From NCBI GenBank assembly GCA_934615235.1, contig CAKTTL010000002.1, positions 1 to 64,000 of the forward strand: a stretch of 64,000 bases of DNA, in the 5' to 3' direction. The notes below the pieces were generated by a model. That model was not told the DNA's origin. It did no database searches and saw only the letters and a list, made by a program, of their open reading frames with translations. Source of the DNA: an uncultured Clostridia bacterium. GTDB taxonomy: Bacteria > Bacillota > Clostridia > Christensenellales > Aristaeellaceae. This document shows, piece after piece, positions 62,441-64,000 of the stretch. Positions within the stretch are counted from its first letter, which is position 1. Every line of letters starts with the position of its first letter. A program made the translations under genes and the position numbers.

Positions 62441-64000
62441 ATGAAGAAACTTTTGGCTTTGGTATTGTCCCTGCTGATGGTGCTCACCGCGGCGAGCGCC
62501 ATGGCGAAAACGGACATTCCCGACCTGTCCGGGCTGGAGGGCATTGCCCGCTTTGAGGAGCCGGTGCAGATTTCTTTTGCCCGTGTAATGGATTCAGCAG
62601 CTCAGTTCGATGATACAGATCAGGAGAAGAAATCCTATACCGAGAACCGCTGGATTAATACGTTCAAGGACGTGTTAAACGTTGAAGTGACATTTGACTG
62701 GGTTACTTCGCCTGATGATGATACCGCCAAATGGGGCGCGGCGATTGCCAGCGGCAACCTGCCGGACGCCGGTATGGTCAGCGACGAAGTGTATAAGCAG
62801 CTGGTGGAAGCCGGTCTGGTCTACGACTGTACGGAGCTGTATGCGAATGAAATTTGCGAAAAGTATAAAAGCTTCTGTAATGAAGATCTGGTTGCAAACA
62901 TGACTTTTGACGGCAAGCTGTACGGCCTGCCGATTCCCGGTAACTACTATATCGGCAATGCGCAGCTGTTCGTCCGCGGGGATTGGCTCAAGCAGCTCAA
63001 CCTTGAAGTGCCGACTACGATCGATGAAGCGATTGCGGTTGCACGCGCTTTCAAGGAAGCCAAGCTTGGCGGCGAGGATACGATCGGCATGATGTTTGCC
63101 GATGGCTCCGGTGTGAACGACGGTCACCTGAAAGGATTCATGAATGGGTTTAACGCCTATCGCGATATGTGGGTCGATGTGGACGGTAAGCTGGCGTTCA
63201 GCAACACGCTGCCTGAAATGCGCGAAGCGCTGCTGAAGCTGCAGGAAATGTATGCGGAGGGCCTGATTAATAAGGACTTCTCCGTTACCAACGGCACCGT
63301 CGCGCAGGAATATGTCGCCAGCGGCAAGTGCGGCATTTTCTACAGCACCGATTATGCCACGACCATGTCCATGCAGGCGCTGCATGATCTGAATCCGGAA
63401 GCGGAAATTATTTGTGTCGGCGTCCCCGGCCTGACGGCGGATGCGGAGACGAAAGTTCAGACGTTTGCCGTCCTTGCTAGAAAATTGTTTATCAATAAGG
63501 ACTGCAAGCATCCTGAGGCGGTTGCACGCATGTTGAACTTGCATGTTGGAGCTTCTACGGGCAACGCGGAAATGGCTTCGGCTCTAGAAGTTGATGTGGA
63601 TGATTCCTATCTGTGGTATAAACTGCTGCCCTGGAATGGTATACACATTCAGCCGGTAACCAATGACATCTGGGTTGCCGACGACGTGCGCGTCTGGCAG
63701 GAAACCGGCGTTGAAAATTATCGCGGCGCGAACAGCCAGTCGATTATCGAAGCCTGCAAAGATCCGGCCTCCCCGTGGTGGTATCTTGCCACATTCGGAA
63801 AGGATGCATCCTATACGTACGACTATGACATGTACATGGCCGGCCGGCAGTTGCCCAACGCGTTCAGCACCGTTCCGACTGAAACCATGGCCATGCTCGG
63901 CGACGTTGTGAACGACGCGCTGAATACCGCGATGCTCGAAGTTATTATGGGCGCGGATATTTCTACGTACGATAAGGCTGTGGAGAACTGGTTCACCAGC
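62441..64000 (+). CDS. Extracellular solute-binding protein (module B), runs off the window
   Basis: At least 520 residues are encoded with no stop before the window ends, so the gene is nearly complete. A Sec signal peptide covers residues 1-22 (MKKLLALVLSLLMVLTAASAMA) and, as in module A, no lipobox Cys follows. Shared segments with the module A protein include KWGAAIASGNLPDAGMVSD, VRGDWLKQLNLEVPTTIDEA, RAFKEAKLGGEDT, ALLKLQEMYAEGLINKDFSV and LEVIMGADIS near the end. The two are clear paralogues with different ligand-site regions. Its permeases presumably lie beyond the window. GGGAGG precedes the ATG. Confidence 0.92.
   Translation, partial: MKKLLALVLSLLMVLTAASAMAKTDIPDLSGLEGIARFEEPVQISFARVMDSAAQFDDTDQEKKSYTENRWINTFKDVLNVEVTFDWVTSPDDDTAKWGAAIASGNLPDAGMVSDEVYKQLVEAGLVYDCTELYANEICEKYKSFCNEDLVANMTFDGKLYGLPIPGNYYIGNAQLFVRGDWLKQLNLEVPTTIDEAIAVARAFKEAKLGGEDTIGMMFADGSGVNDGHLKGFMNGFNAYRDMWVDVDGKLAFSNTLPEMREALLKLQEMYAEGLINKDFSVTNGTVAQEYVASGKCGIFYSTDYATTMSMQALHDLNPEAEIICVGVPGLTADAETKVQTFAVLARKLFINKDCKHPEAVARMLNLHVGASTGNAEMASALEVDVDDSYLWYKLLPWNGIHIQPVTNDIWVADDVRVWQETGVENYRGANSQSIIEACKDPASPWWYLATFGKDASYTYDYDMYMAGRQLPNAFSTVPTETMAMLGDVVNDALNTAMLEVIMGADISTYDKAVENWFTS

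Overview
The window looks like a chromosomal stretch of an anaerobic, spore-forming Clostridia-type Firmicute with a G+C-rich backbone. The evidence is the sporulation genes yabP and yabQ beside divIC, Gram-positive style ribosome binding sites (GGAGG), FeoAB, glycyl radical enzymes with radical-SAM activases (oxygen-sensitive chemistry), CsoR/CopA, and YesM/YesN-type two-component systems. I cannot name the genus. G+C is clearly lower by eye from about 39.3 kb to 55 kb, so that part is probably acquired.

Layout. (1) 0-10.2 kb is metal acquisition. It holds a FeoB-type iron(II) operon with a DtxR-like operator on its promoter, then a translationally coupled five-gene operon (ECF S, T and double-ATPase subunits plus two ABC half-transporters), divergent from an AraC-type regulator. 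(2) 10.2-12.9 kb is codBA, cytosine uptake and deamination, behind what looks like a complete PyrR attenuator. (3) 13-16 kb has three tandem M42 aminopeptidases. (4) 16.1-22.1 kb has an M23 peptidase, rsmF, a block of three tandem terminator-bearing repeats, ppx-divIC-yabQ-yabP, a sugar nucleotidyltransferase and an RpiB-family isomerase. (5) 22.3-25.6 kb is pectin and uronate use (GH105, UxuA, GntR regulator). (6) 25.7-36.2 kb is housekeeping: a zinc-ribbon protein, gyrA, gyrB, a RemB-like protein, a YczE-like protein, xpaC-telA-lemA-TPM, and three tRNAs. (7) 36.3-39.2 kb is copper homeostasis (csoR, copA with a CopZ domain at its end). (8) 39.3-44.6 kb is a scar-like accessory zone: an AbrB fragment and its duplicated tail, Fic, a DUF4143 ATPase, a MITE-like repeat and a broken IS256-family element.

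(9) 44.6-64.0 kb is the most striking region. Module A has a YesMN two-component system, a solute-binding protein, two permeases, a short-chain dehydrogenase, a glycyl radical enzyme and its activase. Module B has an AraC regulator, a second, very different glycyl radical enzyme and its activase, a second YesMN system, and a second solute-binding protein that runs off the window. I infer that each module senses an extracellular, probably carbohydrate-like compound, imports it, and breaks or dehydrates it by radical chemistry. No microcompartment shell gene and no recognisable known glycyl-radical pathway partner is present. The second enzyme has Cys-Trp-Gly at the active-site loop instead of the usual Cys-x-Glu.

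A dispersed repeat of about 165 bp with 18-bp terminal inverted repeats occurs three times complete (9.0, 23.5, 41.2 kb) and at least twice as decayed pieces (22.2, 26.2 kb). One copy sits inside the leader of the AraC gene. All assignments come from reading motifs and context; no database search was run.
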